From: Tetragonia tetragonoides
Taxonomy: Eukaryota > Streptophyta > Magnoliopsida > Caryophyllales > Aizoaceae
DNA: 64,000 bases
Direction of reading: 5' to 3'
Assembly: GCA_038025085.1 (NCBI GenBank)
Contig: CM076154.1
Coordinates: forward strand, 34,204,501-34,268,500
Part shown: in pieces, positions 34,845-46,732 of the stretch
Numbering within the stretch: position 1 is the stretch's first letter
Layout of the letters: the number at the start of each line of letters is the position of its first letter
Made by a program: the position numbers and the translations under genes
Notes under the pieces: generated by a model
Database searches by the model: none
What the model was told of the DNA's origin: nothing
The model's input: only the letters and a program-made list of their open reading frames with translations

Positions 34845-34997
34845 AATAATTCTTGTATAAGATTGTTCTATTTTGAGACGGGGTGACTTTTATGAAAAAT
34901 AATAGTGAAATTTTTGTGTAAAGAGATTTAGTAACATTGATTCTTCACAAAAGTCACCCTTCCACCATGGGACCATCTTATACCAGTTTTTGTGTAA
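34845..34997. mobile_element. MITE, related AAGACGGTC family
   Basis: It runs from TTCTTGTATAAGATTG to CCATCTTATACCAG, with internal inverted arms GGGTGACTTTTATG and CACAAAAGTCACCC. A 26-bp direct repeat starting TTTTTGTGTAAAGAG occurs at 34911 and again at 34986. Confidence 0.5.
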
Positions 34998-35382
34998 AGA
35001 GATTTAGTAACACTAAGCTTGTTTATAACTCTATCGCTCCACTTATTCACATTGTTAATTGATTTTAGGTTGTAACCTCATTTAGGATGTATTCGCTGGT
35101 TTGATTTAGAGACAATTGTGAAAAGTTAATGTGGTAACAAAGCAAATTTTATCTTATCATGACTCCTTATTGGTCCCCGCGCGTGTGACAAGCTAATTGA
35201 TTCGGATTGGAATTCACTTGAGATGTATTCGGTCACTTGATTTAAGCCCAATTACGGAAAGTTAACAAGAAAAGAAATGTGAATTAGATGACGGATGAAG
35301 AGTGAAAGATTGGGATGTTAATGGATCAGGATATGAATTGAGTGCAGTTCCTATATATATATATATTTCTATTTAGTTTTTC

Positions 35383-35706
35383 TTAAAGCTCTCAAACAGG
35401 CCGGTCAGATCAGGTTCAGGTCGGGACGAACTCATTTTCAGTTTGAAGTATGTTTGTATACAAACTCTTATTGGGATTTCAAGATATGAAGTCAAATTTT
35501 ATCGTTTTTTCCAGTCGGGTTTTCGTGGCCCCCTTTTAGTGCCTATTTTAGCGGGTTCGGACGTTTATTCTCATTTGTCCGGATTGTAATGCATTTTTGT
35601 GTAAACTTTTAGTGGGTTTTTGAGCTGTCAAGTTGGTTTTTTTATCGGTTTTCTCAAGTCAAATTCAGATCGAGTATTGAATCAGGTCAAATTTTGACAG
35701 TTCTAA
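35383..35706. mobile_element. Degenerate hAT-like element
   Basis: The left end is AGCTCTCAAACAGGCCGGTCAG. The right end, on the minus strand, is TTAGAACTGTCAAAATTTGAC. Both recall the CTGGCAAA plus GACC-rich ends of the hAT at 14064. No 8-bp target duplication was found, so confidence is low. Confidence 0.35.
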
Positions 35707-36179
35707 ACTTTTTCAACATTTATTTTTTGAAAGAGAGTTTTTCTTCATTTATATCCAATTATCCATGTCTCTCCTTTTACCCATGTACCAAACTTTATCA
35801 TTGCATTATTGTATATCATCGACGTATCGAATAGTTTGACCCAACAGGTTTTGGATCAAGTATTTGGGTTCTGGTTGGACCGATTACATTTGGTTTGGGT
35901 TAAAAAAATTTTTATAGTTCATTTTTTCGAATTGTAAACATATCGGATCGAGAAAATTGTGTAAATTGTCATAATGACATTTTTTAAAATTAAATTAAAT
36001 AACTTAAACATATCTCCAAAATTTAAATGATTTACTATGATCAAAATTCATAAACGCTAAACCCAACTGGATCAGTACTTCAGAAAGAACACCGGAGAAC
36101 AAGAAGAGCATAATGAGAAAAAAGGAGACATGTAAGATGTAATTAGCATTTTTAACACTTAAATTGAAATCACATCATT

Positions 36180-36610
36180 CATCAATATATGACATCATCA
36201 CCAGGGCCCTCCACGTGGCTAGGGGACAGTATCATCTAGCCAGCTTATCCACCTGTCATCTTCACCCACGTCTGCAGATGTTAGAGACGTGGGGTAGCGT
36301 CATCACTGACGTAACACGATGTCATCACTTATTAATCTAACACATGAAAAACAGGAAAATAAAGTTGTTTTATATATCGAATAAAGGCAAGGCCCACGTA
36401 AGATATCAAGATTCAGGCCCATCTCATTTACAGTGCGCCAGTTTTTGTATATCATTAGATTTTAAGAGCTATTTTTTTTTTTCATTTTTATTTTTTAGTA
36501 CGATGAGTCGATGACGCATGCAATACAGCAAATAGGCCAATCGGGCAAGCTAATTTAGACAGGCTTAATGGATTAAATAGAGAAGTAAACCTCCCTATAA
36601 AAAATGCAAA
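36180..36610 (+). promoter_or_regulatory. Promoter-like island with no coding sequence behind it
   Basis: Within AT-rich DNA this patch carries CCACGTGGC (G-box) at about 36211, GACGTGGG, TGACGTAA and a GGATAAG (I-box core on the minus strand). It also has GGCCCACGTAAGATATC, GGCCAATCGG (CCAAT box) near 36536 and CTATAAAAAATGC (TATA box) near 36595. A CT-rich leader-like stretch follows at 36630-36660. The set and order resemble a light-regulated plant promoter. No open frame follows before the prohibitin 3' end on the other strand, so it could be a relic, or drive a noncoding RNA. This is inference. Confidence 0.4.
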
Positions 36611-36659
36611 AGGAGAATTTATTCTTACCACTCGTACTCGCACTCATCCTCCTTTTTTT

Positions 36660-37378
36660 TATTGGAAATCTTTTGTTTTTGTTTTATCACTCAATTGAAA
36701 ACTATTATAACTCAAATAATGTATGAAGTTCTACCTATTGATTAATGTACTGTATCTGTATATGTATGACTTTTCAGAACTTTATCCACTAATACTCTAA
36801 TAGACTCTACATCATCCTACATTGGGCTTATTTATCACGGTACGTATGCTCAAAAGCGCAATTGTTAGTCATATACAAAGTTTTTGATCTCCAAGTCATT
36901 TACTACAAATTAAAGATGATTTTTTTACAATAATCCATCAAAAATATACTTCCTCCATTTTTGTGAAGGACGTTTTCACTATGATTCAAAACATTATAAG
37001 ATGTGTTGGATTAGATAGCTAAAGAGTTGGAATCTTGAATGAAAAGCTTCTCAAATTCTCAAAACTAGTTATAAAAGCACAAAGTTGGAACCCAAAATTG
37101 AAAATAATCAAGAGAAACTATTGGTAGCTGATTATATATGTAATCTAACACGACAAGTCCAAGGTTGGGAAGCAGGATAGACTAGTCAAATCCTCCCCAT
37201 GGCTATTTATCTCGTGAGAAGCATTTATTAACTAGTGGAGTAGCAATTAACATTCAGACGGAGTCTACCATTTACAGTACAATCTCAAGCCATAACATAC
37301 CAGCTTCTATATCTACCAGAATTAACCATTTAGGAGCCTTCAAAAACCTTATGTTTTAACTATGAATCCGACCTTCCA
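36660..37378. other. Downstream of the promoter-like island; 3' flank of the prohibitin gene
   Basis: No open frame or hairpin-like RNA precursor was recognised. The last few hundred bases should contain the prohibitin 3' UTR on the minus strand. Confidence 0.45.
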
Positions 37379-40300
37379 TTAGTTATCTCCACTGTCATAT
37401 CTTCGAAGGTTGAGCAACAGGTCATCTGAACTCAGCATCACCTTGTTTGCCGCATTGGAAAGAATGCGTGCAATCTCTCTGGAAGCTTCAATTCTTCTCA
37501 GAGAAATAAACGCCGGGTTCTTGGCAATAGCTTGACCAATGAGTTGAGCACTCGCAGCTTCTCCCTGATAATCAGATGGAGAAAAGGACATATTAGTAGC
37601 AACAGATTTGACAGGGACATGGCTCAACAATAAACATTTAGGCTCGAAGTTTTCCAAAAAGTGAAAAACATGATACATATTCTTTCACTGAAGCTTCATT
37701 CTTAATCATCCAGAACATTGAGCAAAGATCAGAAGCCCGACTGACCAACAATGATATAAGATTTCCAATTTACCTAAATAAAAACATAACAAAGCTTTTG
37801 CTAACCTGTGCTCTGATAACAGCACTTTTCTTGTCTTGCTCGGCTTTCTCTACGACAAACTTGGCTCGTTCAGCTTCCTGTGCAGCAATCTGTTTGGCTT
37901 CAATTGCAACCATGAAGTCTTTACTGAAACCCATTTGTGTAAGAGAAACATCATCCAACTCAATATTGAAAATAGAAGCTCTTTCTGTCAATAGCTTTCG
38001 TACTTCCCTACTGACAGTCTGCAAAGCACATGAAGCTCACTTTAATTTGATAAGATATAAAAATAAAATAAGAAGAGACACCCCCCCCCCCCCACCCCCG
38101 GGCACAGCTACATCTTACATAGGTCACAGAAAAAAACAATTAGTGCCTTTAATTTCAATTCATGTTTGAATACTGAAACAGATAGGATGTCAATTACCTC
38201 TCTCTGAGTAATGAGCTGACTCGCATTGTATTGAGCAACCACAGCTTTCAAAGTTTCATGGATAAGAGAAGGCAAGATCTTTTCATTGTAGTCTTGACCA
38301 ATCTGACGGTAAACTGTAGGTAGCTTCTCTGGTGAAGGACGGGTAAGAACTCGAAGAGACATGCTGACCTGCACGCCACAATCAACCATCAGAATCAAAA
38401 AAGTTTAAGCATGCATAGTCTAATTGGGATGTTTGTACATCTAGCTCACAATGGACCAGAATGTTACAGATAATACATACGAAGCTTTGTTATTAGAAGT
38501 CTTCATGATCAACTGTACTTTGTACAGATAATGAGGTTCTTTACAAGAATAACAATCTACCAACTAGGTAGCCTGAAAACAGCTCTTATTAAAATCTAGG
38601 GGGAAATGGTTAGGCATATATCAGAAGGTACTCAACAAATCAAACAACCTTGTAAGGCTCCCTCCAAGATGAGTGTGAAAAGGTAAGTTGTCAGCAAGTA
38701 ATCAGCGAAAGTCACAATTCTGTCTCAGGTAAAGGCTCAGTTTAAAGAGCTGATAATGTGTTTAAATAAAAGCATCATAAACAAATTCTTCCTGTGTTCA
38801 ATGAGAACTTAAACAAACTGTAACCATGGATAAGATCTACTTCTAAAGTTCCAACGGTAATCAAGCAGATGACTCTATTGTTCATAAATTCATTACTAAT
38901 CTGATGCCTAATTCTAACATGCTTTCACAGAAAAAGTGGTGGCACAAATCAGCACATTACACATGGCTGCTTGGCCAGGTACTGACGAGTTGCTTACATA
39001 GTTACATTATTTGGAAATTATGAATAAGGAAGACACAGGTAAGATTTTGAGCGCTTTTTTCCGAAGAGCAGAGGTGTCACCCAAGCACAAAACAAGAATT
39101 TAGCAACACCTGGATTTTACAGCTTTGAAGGCAGGAATACAAATTCTATAGCAAGATTAGCACCCCTCTTTCTAAATACTTCAGGATAGTTAGTTAAAAG
39201 TTTGTCACTAATCTGTCGAGGTCACAACTCAGAAGAGTTATTGGCATTGACCAACAGATACTGGTGTTGGGAAAAAAAGCCTTTTGAGCAGTTGAGATGA
39301 GAAAACTGTAAACAGGTCACATGTCACACCCTTTTTCACGAGATGGAACTAAGGTGGTGTTTACTTGCTTGCAATCAAATGTAATGCAATGCAATTATTT
39401 TATAGGGTAAATGTGATGTGGAAAAGAAATGAGGGGAAGGAAGGAGATGGAAACAGTGAGATTGATTACACCATTCAATGTAATCATAATCTAACTTTTT
39501 CCATCTCTTTCATTCCCCTCATTCCCTTTTGATATCATATTTACCCTATAAAATGATTGCATTACATTGCATTTGATTGCAAGCAAGTAAACGAGGCCTA
39601 AGTGTTAGATAATGATCAACCAAACTAAACAACTTGGTTTATGGCGAGTATCTGGCGACCAGAGAGGAAGCAAGGAGACCCTAGGATATTTGGATGCTCA
39701 CTTATGTTGATAGCTGGCATTGGTGACAATGACAGGACACTAAGCCTAAGAAAGGACAATTATGTTTTCAGTAGCATATTTAGTCGATGGTCTCCATGGC
39801 AGGAGGTGGCTCGTATTTTGGGCTAATTTTCTGGAAGGAGAACAGAACATAGAGAAGAATGAGTGTCAAGCACAAAGCATGCGACAAAAGGGTTCAAAAA
39901 GGGGCAGCAGTAGGAATTTAAACAGGCATACATGGAAAGACCCTTGGCCACAAACATAAATAGATAGCAATCAAGTACTCACTAGAGATCCCAGGCCAGA
40001 GGTACAAGCCAGCAGTGGACAAGGAAGAGCTTACCATTTGGAGATCACGGGTCCCTGAAGTGCTGTCAACTTGAGTGGGGCGTGCACGAATATCATAGAT
40101 TATCGGCCTCTCAAACCATGGAATTATGAAATGTGTCCCTTCTGGGTAAACCTGTGCAAGTTTACCAAATCTAGTAAATGACTGAAACATCAGAGCATAA
40201 AATGGAGTTAGAAGCAAACATGCACTTGAATCTTAAGAAGTATCCCTTCCTTTTCTTGAGGCTAAATCATAAATATACGAACATTCAAATATCTCGGTTC

Positions 40301-41179
40301 AATCATACAGGACAATGGCGAGATTGATGATGACGTGACTCATCGTATCAGAACAGGGTGGCTAAAGTGGAGGAGTGCAACAGGAGTTCTATGTGACAGA
40401 AAAATTCCACTAAAACTTAAAGGCAAATTCTATTGTACAGCCATCAGGCCAGCTATGCTATATGGGGTGGAGTGTTGGCCGGTGAGGCAGGTGCATGTGC
40501 AGAAGATGCGGGTGACCGAGATGAGGATGCTTCGTTGGATGTGCAACTCTACAAGAAGAGATAAAATTAGGAACGAAGTGTTGAGAGGCAAGGTGGGAGT
40601 GACCGATATTGACAACAAGATGCGAGAAACGAGGCTTAGGTGGTTTGGGCATGTGAGGAGGAGACATCGAGATGCACCGGTGAGAAGGTGTGAGAGAATT
40701 ATACTTAGAGACTGTAAACGAAGAAGAGGACGCCCGAAGAAGACTTGGGGAGAGGTAATCAGGCAGGATTTGACCCTTCTAGAACTTACCGAGGACTTGA
40801 CCCTAGATAGGAAATTATGGCGTAGTAGGATTCGTGTAGAGGATCCTCGTTAGATTATGGTTTTTGCATTGGCTAGTACTAGAGGTTGATTCGTTTTGTT
40901 TATAGCCTGTAGTGTCTTCTTCACTTTATGTTGTTCATTTAGTAATATCTTAGGTTAGTATGTTTACTGCTTTACTTCTCTTGCCCTTTTGATCATTCTT
41001 TATTGCTTTTTTATTACCAAAAAAAAAAAAAAACCCTTTTTGCAAATGTATTTAAAAGGAAAAAAAAACGTTTTTGTGGGTCTTTCGGAAACAGTCTCTC
41101 TTCTAGGCGACTAGTTAGGGGTAAGACTGCGTACATCTGGACCTCCCCAGACCCCGCCCTAGGCGGGATACTTACTGGG

Positions 41180-41219
<40 letters not shown>

Positions 41220-42973
41220 ACGAACATTGCAAAGACAATCTAATCATTTTGGGTAAAGGTGAATCACACGTGCGAGGCTAACTCTATCGTATACAGACAG
41301 AGTAATAATTTTCCTATCCTGGAGGGCAAGAAAAAAATTTACCGGCATACTTAAGTTGTAGGAGGTTGAGTATCAGCCCTTTTAGTTAAACACTAACATG
41401 TGGAAAGTTAAAACTTATGTAGTGTCACATACCAAAAAACAGTCATATCACAAAGTAAAATCTGAAGACAAAGATGGAATTCACCATATTGGACCATTAA
41501 ATGCTACAATACAACAAAGTGCTATGGGGCGGGGGGCAGGGAGGAGGGGCAAGGCAATATGGGACCTGCAATGCATCATAATTCTAAGTACTAAATTCAT
41601 ATAATGCAGCAAACACCCACAGGTCAGCAAGGAAACCTAAAAAGACCCTATTTCTCAATTTTCTCAAGTTTTAAGCTCACATACTTTGGGTTTTTAACAC
41701 ATCATATGCCTCTTTTAGATTCTCCTATCAAAGAGGTTTTAACAGAAACCCAATGTACATACTTCTCCTTGATCCTGCAAGAAACATCCAAACCTGACAA
41801 CCGTAATGGAACTTTTTCACCTTTGAAATGTGAATTGGATATTTGAACCTATCCATATCAAAAGTTGTACTTTTCGAAATGCTGGAAGCCTGGAATTAAC
41901 ACCAAAGGATCCTAACTGTTTGCTAACTATTTCCATAAATGCCAAACAAGCATTAGCTCATTATTTTAGGTTGCAAGTTGTCTCTTGATCAATGTAAGAA
42001 CTAAGTAAGGGTTGATAGGAGCAGCAGGAGTACATGTACATAAATGCAGAGGTGAAAGGAAAATGAAAAGGACGTGTCAGTATGAATAAATGAAAGTGTA
42101 AATAGAAGAGAGCTATCTGGCTCTGTATCTAATTTGAGTTCCCTGGGAACCACCAAGGTTGACACCCTGGTGGCCTCACTGCTCAAAGAACATTTTGAAG
42201 GTCAGAGGTTTAGAATAGGGGTGCACTTGGCCAAAAATCCCCAAAAAGGAAGTCAATTTCTTTTTATAAACAAAGAGCTTCAACATCAGAACAAGGAAAA
42301 GAGTAAGATGGGAACATTTCCTGATGGCATGCCCTCTCTACAATGACTTAATAGCAAAGTTCAATAGCAAGAACATGAGACAACATCCAATCAAGGAAGT
42401 GATAGTGGTGAGCAGCTTCATTCAGCAGCTTACTTGAACCAGTCTTTATATGAACATCTTATTTCATATACTCTATATGCAAGATACAATATTTTTGCTA
42501 ACTTCCAGGGTTAAAAAGAAAAAATAGAAATGTCTATTTCTTGAATTATGATATCCTTGCACATCGCAAAACACACCATCTTGCAGTAACGTATAATGGA
42601 AATTAATAGGCTTCGTCTAATATGACTATATTATGGAAGTCAATATATCCAATACAGCGGGTGCAGTACAAACTGAACACAAATATGACATGTCAATGTG
42701 GAAAAGCATGTTGTAGACTTTCACTGTAATATCAGACTAGATTAAGATGCAATTAAAATCTTCTGCAAGGTATTACACCCATGACAGAGCCCAAGAAAAG
42801 AAAAGAACCTTCTCCTTGATACCGGCTAGCCGGTTGAAAACAATGGCACGATGCCCTCCTTCAACATTATACATACAATTAGCAGAACCATATATTCCAA
42901 GTGCGCCAAGAATCAATGCAGATGCAGCAGCCACACCAGGCACCTTGGGAACTTTGACATTATTAAAGGCCAT
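37379..42973 (-). CDS. PHB: Mitochondrial prohibitin, type II (PHB1/PHB2/PHB6 group)
   Basis: Five coding exons in transcript order are 42809-42973, 40035-40151, 38198-38368, 37806-38018 and 37379-37564. They total 283 aa, all in phase 0 with GT-AG borders. The N-terminus has a hydrophobic anchor (about residues 12-32), then [21 protein letters not shown]. The SPFH/PHB domain follows, with [50 protein letters not shown] and [16 protein letters not shown]. After it comes a coiled-coil region, [19 protein letters not shown], and the end [27 protein letters not shown] and PWFERP mark the type-II branch rather than PHB3/4. Prohibitins form ring complexes in the inner mitochondrial membrane, supporting protein stability and cristae. 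Introns 1 and 2 are long and hold transposable elements. A noncoding first exon near 44580-44650 is likely. The gene is intact. Confidence 0.95.
39353..39598. mobile_element. Fold-back Tourist-like MITE in prohibitin intron 2
   Basis: This 246-bp unit is flanked by TAA at 39350-39352 and 39599-39601. Its arms are inverted repeats of about 60 bp: TTTACTTGCTTGCAATCAAA on the left against its complement on the right, continuing through ATTTTATAGGGTAAAT. The transcript could form a long hairpin. Confidence 0.82.
40286..40853 (+). pseudogene. C-terminal fragment of an RTE-clade LINE reverse transcriptase
   Basis: The open part reads [18 protein letters not shown], then [61 protein letters not shown] and RWFGHVRRR, ending RIRVEDPR. 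This is the well-known tail domain of plant RTE-type retrotransposases, downstream of the catalytic core. The catalytic YADD region is absent through 5' truncation, so it cannot work. The remaining frame has no stop, which suggests a young insertion. Confidence 0.85.
40286..41218 (+). mobile_element. 5'-truncated RTE-type LINE in prohibitin intron 1
   Basis: This 933-bp insertion is flanked by the 10-bp duplication TACGAACATT at 40276-40285 and 41219-41228. It begins inside the reverse-transcriptase C-terminal region ([14 protein letters not shown], next entry), then has a 3' UTR with CGTACATCTGGACCTCCCC and AGACCCCGCC, and ends in a (TTG)n run. Short tandem repeats in place of poly-A are typical of the RTE clade. 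It is antisense to the host gene. Confidence 0.85.
41230..42806 (-). other. Rest of prohibitin intron 1
   Basis: Apart from the RTE insertion, I see no element with defined ends and no coding region. The short open frames are background. Confidence 0.5.
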
Positions 42974-43247
42974 ACTCCACCCAGCTGAGAATAGTTACCT
43001 ACAAAAAAACAATTAAAGATAAGTTGATTAAAAATAACTTTCCATTACCTCAAAGGCCAGTAAACTCAAATGAGGAGGCTAATTATGTTTATGAATAATC
43101 ATCACACAAAATGGAAATACAAACGCATTCATATACTAAAACAACATTACAGCATGAAACATGAAAAAAGTGCAAAATTACACCACCTTCCCTGCCCTCC
43201 AAAAGGTGGGGGGAGAGGAGAATCATAAAAGTTCGCCTAGAAATCTC

Positions 43248-43369
43248 AGACAAGATAAGCATCACAATCTTATATGCAAATAGACTCATGTATCCTACAG
43301 ATAAATCACAGACAAGATAAGCATCACAGTCATCCATATATGCAAATATTACTCATGTACTCATGTGAG
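43248..43369. repeat. Two-copy 61-bp tandem repeat
   Basis: CAGACAAGATAAGCATCACA begins at 43248 and again at 43309. Each copy is followed by a diverged stretch with TATATGCAAATA and ACTCATGTA. It lies upstream of the prohibitin start, probably in a 5' UTR intron or the promoter-proximal region. Confidence 0.6.
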
Positions 43370-44800
43370 CTACAAATCAACATAGACCATACCATAGATA
43401 ATAGATTGGAAGGACTTCCATTTGGAAGAGAGAAAGCATATTTACTGAGACAGCAATTGCACATAATTACACGATGCTGGACATTCTTTTAACTGACTGT
43501 TGCATGAATAAAAACTAAACACCAACAACAACATCACTAAAATCAACAAGGAGATAATCCTTGGTAATGACATGATTAAATGCCTAAAGGGTCACTTTTG
43601 TAACATGAACCAAGAAATCTAGTTGCATAATCAATCAACCCAGGACACACATTCACTAACCCTTATAGTGACAAATTTTGCGAAATAAACATCATGTTAA
43701 TTGAAATTTTAGACTGTAAATTTGTAACATGGCTGTATATTTCTGTCAGGAAAGGCATCTCTAAGTCACTCTTTGAATCACACCCCACGAAAAACCGCCC
43801 TCAAAATCCCCCTTGCCTCAACACATCCCATTCATCTTAAACAGTTAAAATTTCTCACTAGCCTGCCTCACTTGAGGGGACATGTGGGTCGAATCAAATC
43901 AAATAATCCAACAATGTAACATCATCTCCTTGACAATTTGATCAACACACTCCACCATAACACACTTGTCCAACAATAATAAATAAAACCCAAAAACAAA
44001 CAAACAACAGAAAAAAAATCCAAAAAAAGGAAAACAATTCGAGTTACCTAATAATAACACTAACACCCTCTAGTGTATAGCCGTATCAATGGCGGGAGAC
44101 CAACATTTATGCAATTTGAATCCCTAATAAAATCGAAACTAGCATCCCCGAAACATTCACTGTGAAGAATTATATTTCTAAAAAGCAGATACTACCAAAA
44201 ATTACAAATAAAATTAAAAATAAAAAAAAAAGAACTCAGAAAAATGATGAAAAGTATGCAACTTGGACAAACAAAAGGTAACAACAGAGCCAGGTGAAAA
44301 ACTCGAAAATGCCAGTCAAACAACAAAATAGATCAAAATGAAGCAGAAAAACAAGCTACAAACCATTTAACTAAGAAATAAACCCAAAACCCAGCAACTT
44401 CCATTTCCCATAACAATACAAAACACAATGATTCAGGCTAAAGATGATTATATACTTCTAGAATTTATGCATTTTCATAGCAACAAAACAATGAAAAATG
44501 GCAAATAATCAAGGAAATAGAAACGTAACAAATTTAAATTTTTGCACATTGTAGGAGAGAAAGTGGAGAGAGAGAGAAACCTAGCAGTGATCGAGCAGAG
44601 AAGTAGATGATCCAACGAAATTAGAAATGTTGCTGAGTTTTCTTTTGCAGCAAGCCAAAAAGAGGCTGTAATTTCTGTTATTTGTTTTTTAATTCTCCTG
44701 TCAAATGTATGGGCCATTGGGCCTTTGAGAAATAGTCTAGGTTTTTGGTGCCAATAGCAATAGCATGGTGTAGGTCACATAAAAATTTCAAACGTGACTG
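43370..44800 (-). promoter_or_regulatory. Probable 5' UTR intron and promoter region of the prohibitin gene
   Basis: Just before the start codon the minus strand has a T-rich acceptor, TTTTTTTGTAG, then a short leader. A donor-like CTGCTAG/GTTTCT near 44579 on the minus strand follows a CT-rich stretch at 44580-44650 that could be the first exon. This fits a leader intron, but it is inferred from motifs only. Confidence 0.4.
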
Positions 44801-44804
44801 ATAG

Positions 44805-45034
44805 GGGTGTGGGAAAAATCTGAATCCAATAAGTTTAGACCTGATGAATGGGTTGGGTCGAGTCACATCGAGTTCGGATTATCAGCAGATCGGATTAGTA
44901 ATGTCGGGTTTTTGGGTCAAACAGTTTTGCCTCACAGACTTTATGTTCGGGTCATTAGCAGATTGACCCTTTTCGGATCGGGTTTCAGTCAGGTTTTAAA
45001 CGATTCGGATCGGGTCAGATTTTGCCGGCTCTAA
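44805..45034. mobile_element. Degenerate hAT-like element rich in GGGTCGGGTT motifs
   Basis: The right end, on the minus strand, reads TAGAGCCGGCAAAATCTGACC, close to the TAGGCCTGGCAAAAGCTGACC end of the hAT at 14064-15906. The interior repeats GGATCGGGT and similar motifs. The left end (TAGGGGTGTGGGAAAAA) is weaker, and no target duplication was found. Confidence 0.45.
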
Positions 45035-45145
45035 AAAAAGTTAGAATGCACGGATACGGATTGGATATAAAAACAATACGGATATGATTTCAGGATATTG
45101 CATCTCAAAAAAAAAAGGAATACGTATAGGTGTAGTAATCAAATA

Positions 45146-45400
45146 CTCCCTCCGTTCACCAAGATGTTTACACTCTATTTTTGAAGGTCAAAGTTCACAA
45201 ACTTTGACCATGAATTAGTGAAAAATTATAAAGATTTATAATGTAAAAATACTATTGTGAGATTCATTTTAAAGAATACTTTGAAAAATTATAATTTTTA
45301 TAATTTATATATGCATATAATTACAACTATGTACGATCAAAATGGTGCATTGGGAACCGTAAAAAAACAAATATAAACATTTTCATAAAACGGGAGGAAG
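45146..45400. mobile_element. Stowaway-like MITE
   Basis: The left end CTCCCTCCGTTC and the right end CGGGAGGAAG are imperfect inverted repeats, flanked by TA at 45144-45145 and 45401-45402. The interior is AT-rich with the short inverted repeat GGTCAAAGTTCACAAACTTTG. Confidence 0.7.
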
Positions 45401-45504
45401 TAGTAATATACATACTCAAATAATATAATATATTAATAAATAAATAAAATTAGATACGTATACACCTAGTTATCCAAGAATATATTATTCATAATTAAAT
45501 AGTA

Positions 45505-45645
45505 TTTCCTTTGTTATGATGGTGAAACTTGGTGATTTTATGAAAAATAATCGTGACTTCTTTCCTATAATTTACCCTTATTTTTTATAAAAATCATCAT
45601 GTTCCATTGTGGGACGATCTTATACGGAGTAAAAGTTTTTGTGCT
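45505..45645. mobile_element. MITE, AAGACGGTC-related family
   Basis: The inverted arms TGGTGATTTTATGAAAA and TTTTTATAAAAATCATCA are followed by CCATTGTGGGACGATCTTATAC, matching the right half of the 34.8- and 48.0-kb copies. The left end is diverged and the boundaries are approximate. Confidence 0.45.
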
Positions 45646-45796
45646 CCTCTTTACCACACTCAAGGGTCTTATCCGTTTAAACTTCAACGGTGTGGGGGAA
45701 TTTTTGAAATTTATTCTCCTAAGATTGGGTATCATTTCAAAGTGTAAAGATTGTAGTGTGACAAAAAGGGGTTTATATTTTATTCTTGTATCTTTT

Positions 45797-45991
45797 TTTT
45801 TCGGTTCACGTTAAGGATATCCACATGGACCATGGTGAGTATTTCCCCGTACTGGCTTGTAGACATCTCAAATAAAATGGTGGGACAGTTGTCCAAGATA
45901 TTTAAAGTTGCTCCATGTCTAAGGCGAGATTCGAACGATCGATCTTGGTTAAGAATGGATGAGTCCCTACCACTCAACTACACTTCCTTAG
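45797..45991 (-). mobile_element. tRNA-derived SINE, family A, full-length
   Basis: On the minus strand it starts AAGGAAGTGTAGTTGAGTGG (A-box TAGTTGAGTGG), has the B-box-like GTTCGAATCTCGCC, then ACAAGCCAGTACGGGGAAAT, and ends GTGAACC plus an A run. The target copies TTATTCTTGTATCTTTT (45780) and TTATTCTTGTACCTTTT (45992) flank it. It shares its body with the copies at 4853, 12535 and 56036. Confidence 0.82.
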
Positions 45992-45996
45992 TTATT

Positions 45997-46475
45997 CTTG
46001 TACCTTTTCTTGTACCTTTTAACACATGTGAATAGCAAAAAGTGATAATGAGTTTACAATAAAGAACAGAGGGATAGGGAGCACAGTTAGACCATGTTCT
46101 CTTCAATGGAATGGTGCAGGACAGTGAAAAACAGAACGGAACATATTGAAACGGAACGGAACGGCAAGGATAATAGAAGAAAATATGAGGCTAAATGAAG
46201 TACAAATGCGGAGCGAAACAGTGCGGTAAGAAACGAAACGGATCGAAACAAATTGAAACGAAATGAAAAAAAACAGAATATAGCATAAAAAGGACAAAAA
46301 AAACAGGGCCTTAGCGGTCCTAAGGCATGCCCATGGATCGTCGAAATCATCAAAAGGGAGGGAAGGACTTTTTACGAAGTAGTTTATTCATTATAGCTGA
46401 AAAAATCCTTCTTATCACTACTAAGAGGTGACGATCATATCAAAACACATAAAAGAAGGATGAAAATGTGATTAC
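45997..46475. other. Intergenic DNA
   Basis: The stretch 46085-46310 is rich in repeats of GAAACGGAACGGAAC type, a degenerate 5-bp tandem pattern. No gene is seen. Confidence 0.5.
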
Positions 46476-46495
46476 AAGTGGAGTATTGTGATTTG

Positions 46496-46712
46496 TCTTG
46501 AAAGGATAGTGGTGTTGGTTGTGGGGTTGAAATTTCATGATAAAGGTTATGGGTTCAATTCCCACTAGACCTCTTTGCTGAGCCTGTCTACAAGATTAAT
46601 CTTGTTGGTTTGCCTGGTGTGTGTGGTTTGCAGGCTATTGCATACACTCAGGGTTTATTCGGTACACACTCAAAGAGTAGTGGCTGAGGGTTCCTTGCAT
46701 CCAAAAAAAAAA
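46496..46712 (+). mobile_element. tRNA-derived SINE (first of two at one target)
   Basis: The B-box-like GGGTTCAATTCCC is followed by the body TGTCTACAAGATTAATCTTG, CACACTCAAAGAGTAGTGG and a poly-A tail. The target AAGTGGAGTATTGTGATTTG is duplicated perfectly (20 bp) at 46476-46495 and 46713-46732. A decayed relative lies near 62017-62133. Confidence 0.85.
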
Positions 46713-46732
46713 AAGTGGAGTATTGTGATTTG

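Larger units (their letters stand above)
32990..36160. other. Intergenic DNA with MITEs
   Basis: No gene was found. Three MITEs of the AAGACGGTC family (33160-33320, 34148-34318, 34845-34997) and a degenerate hAT-like unit (35383-35706) account for part of it. A (TGATGA)-type short repeat lies at 34549-34580. Confidence 0.5.

Noticed and set aside
38083..38100. C-run in prohibitin intron 3
   Set aside because: A simple homopolymer tract between exons with no sign of function; it is a likely sequencing-length artefact.
46085..46355. Phe/Ser-rich open frames on the minus strand
   Set aside because: They come from a degenerate GAAACGGAAC repeat.
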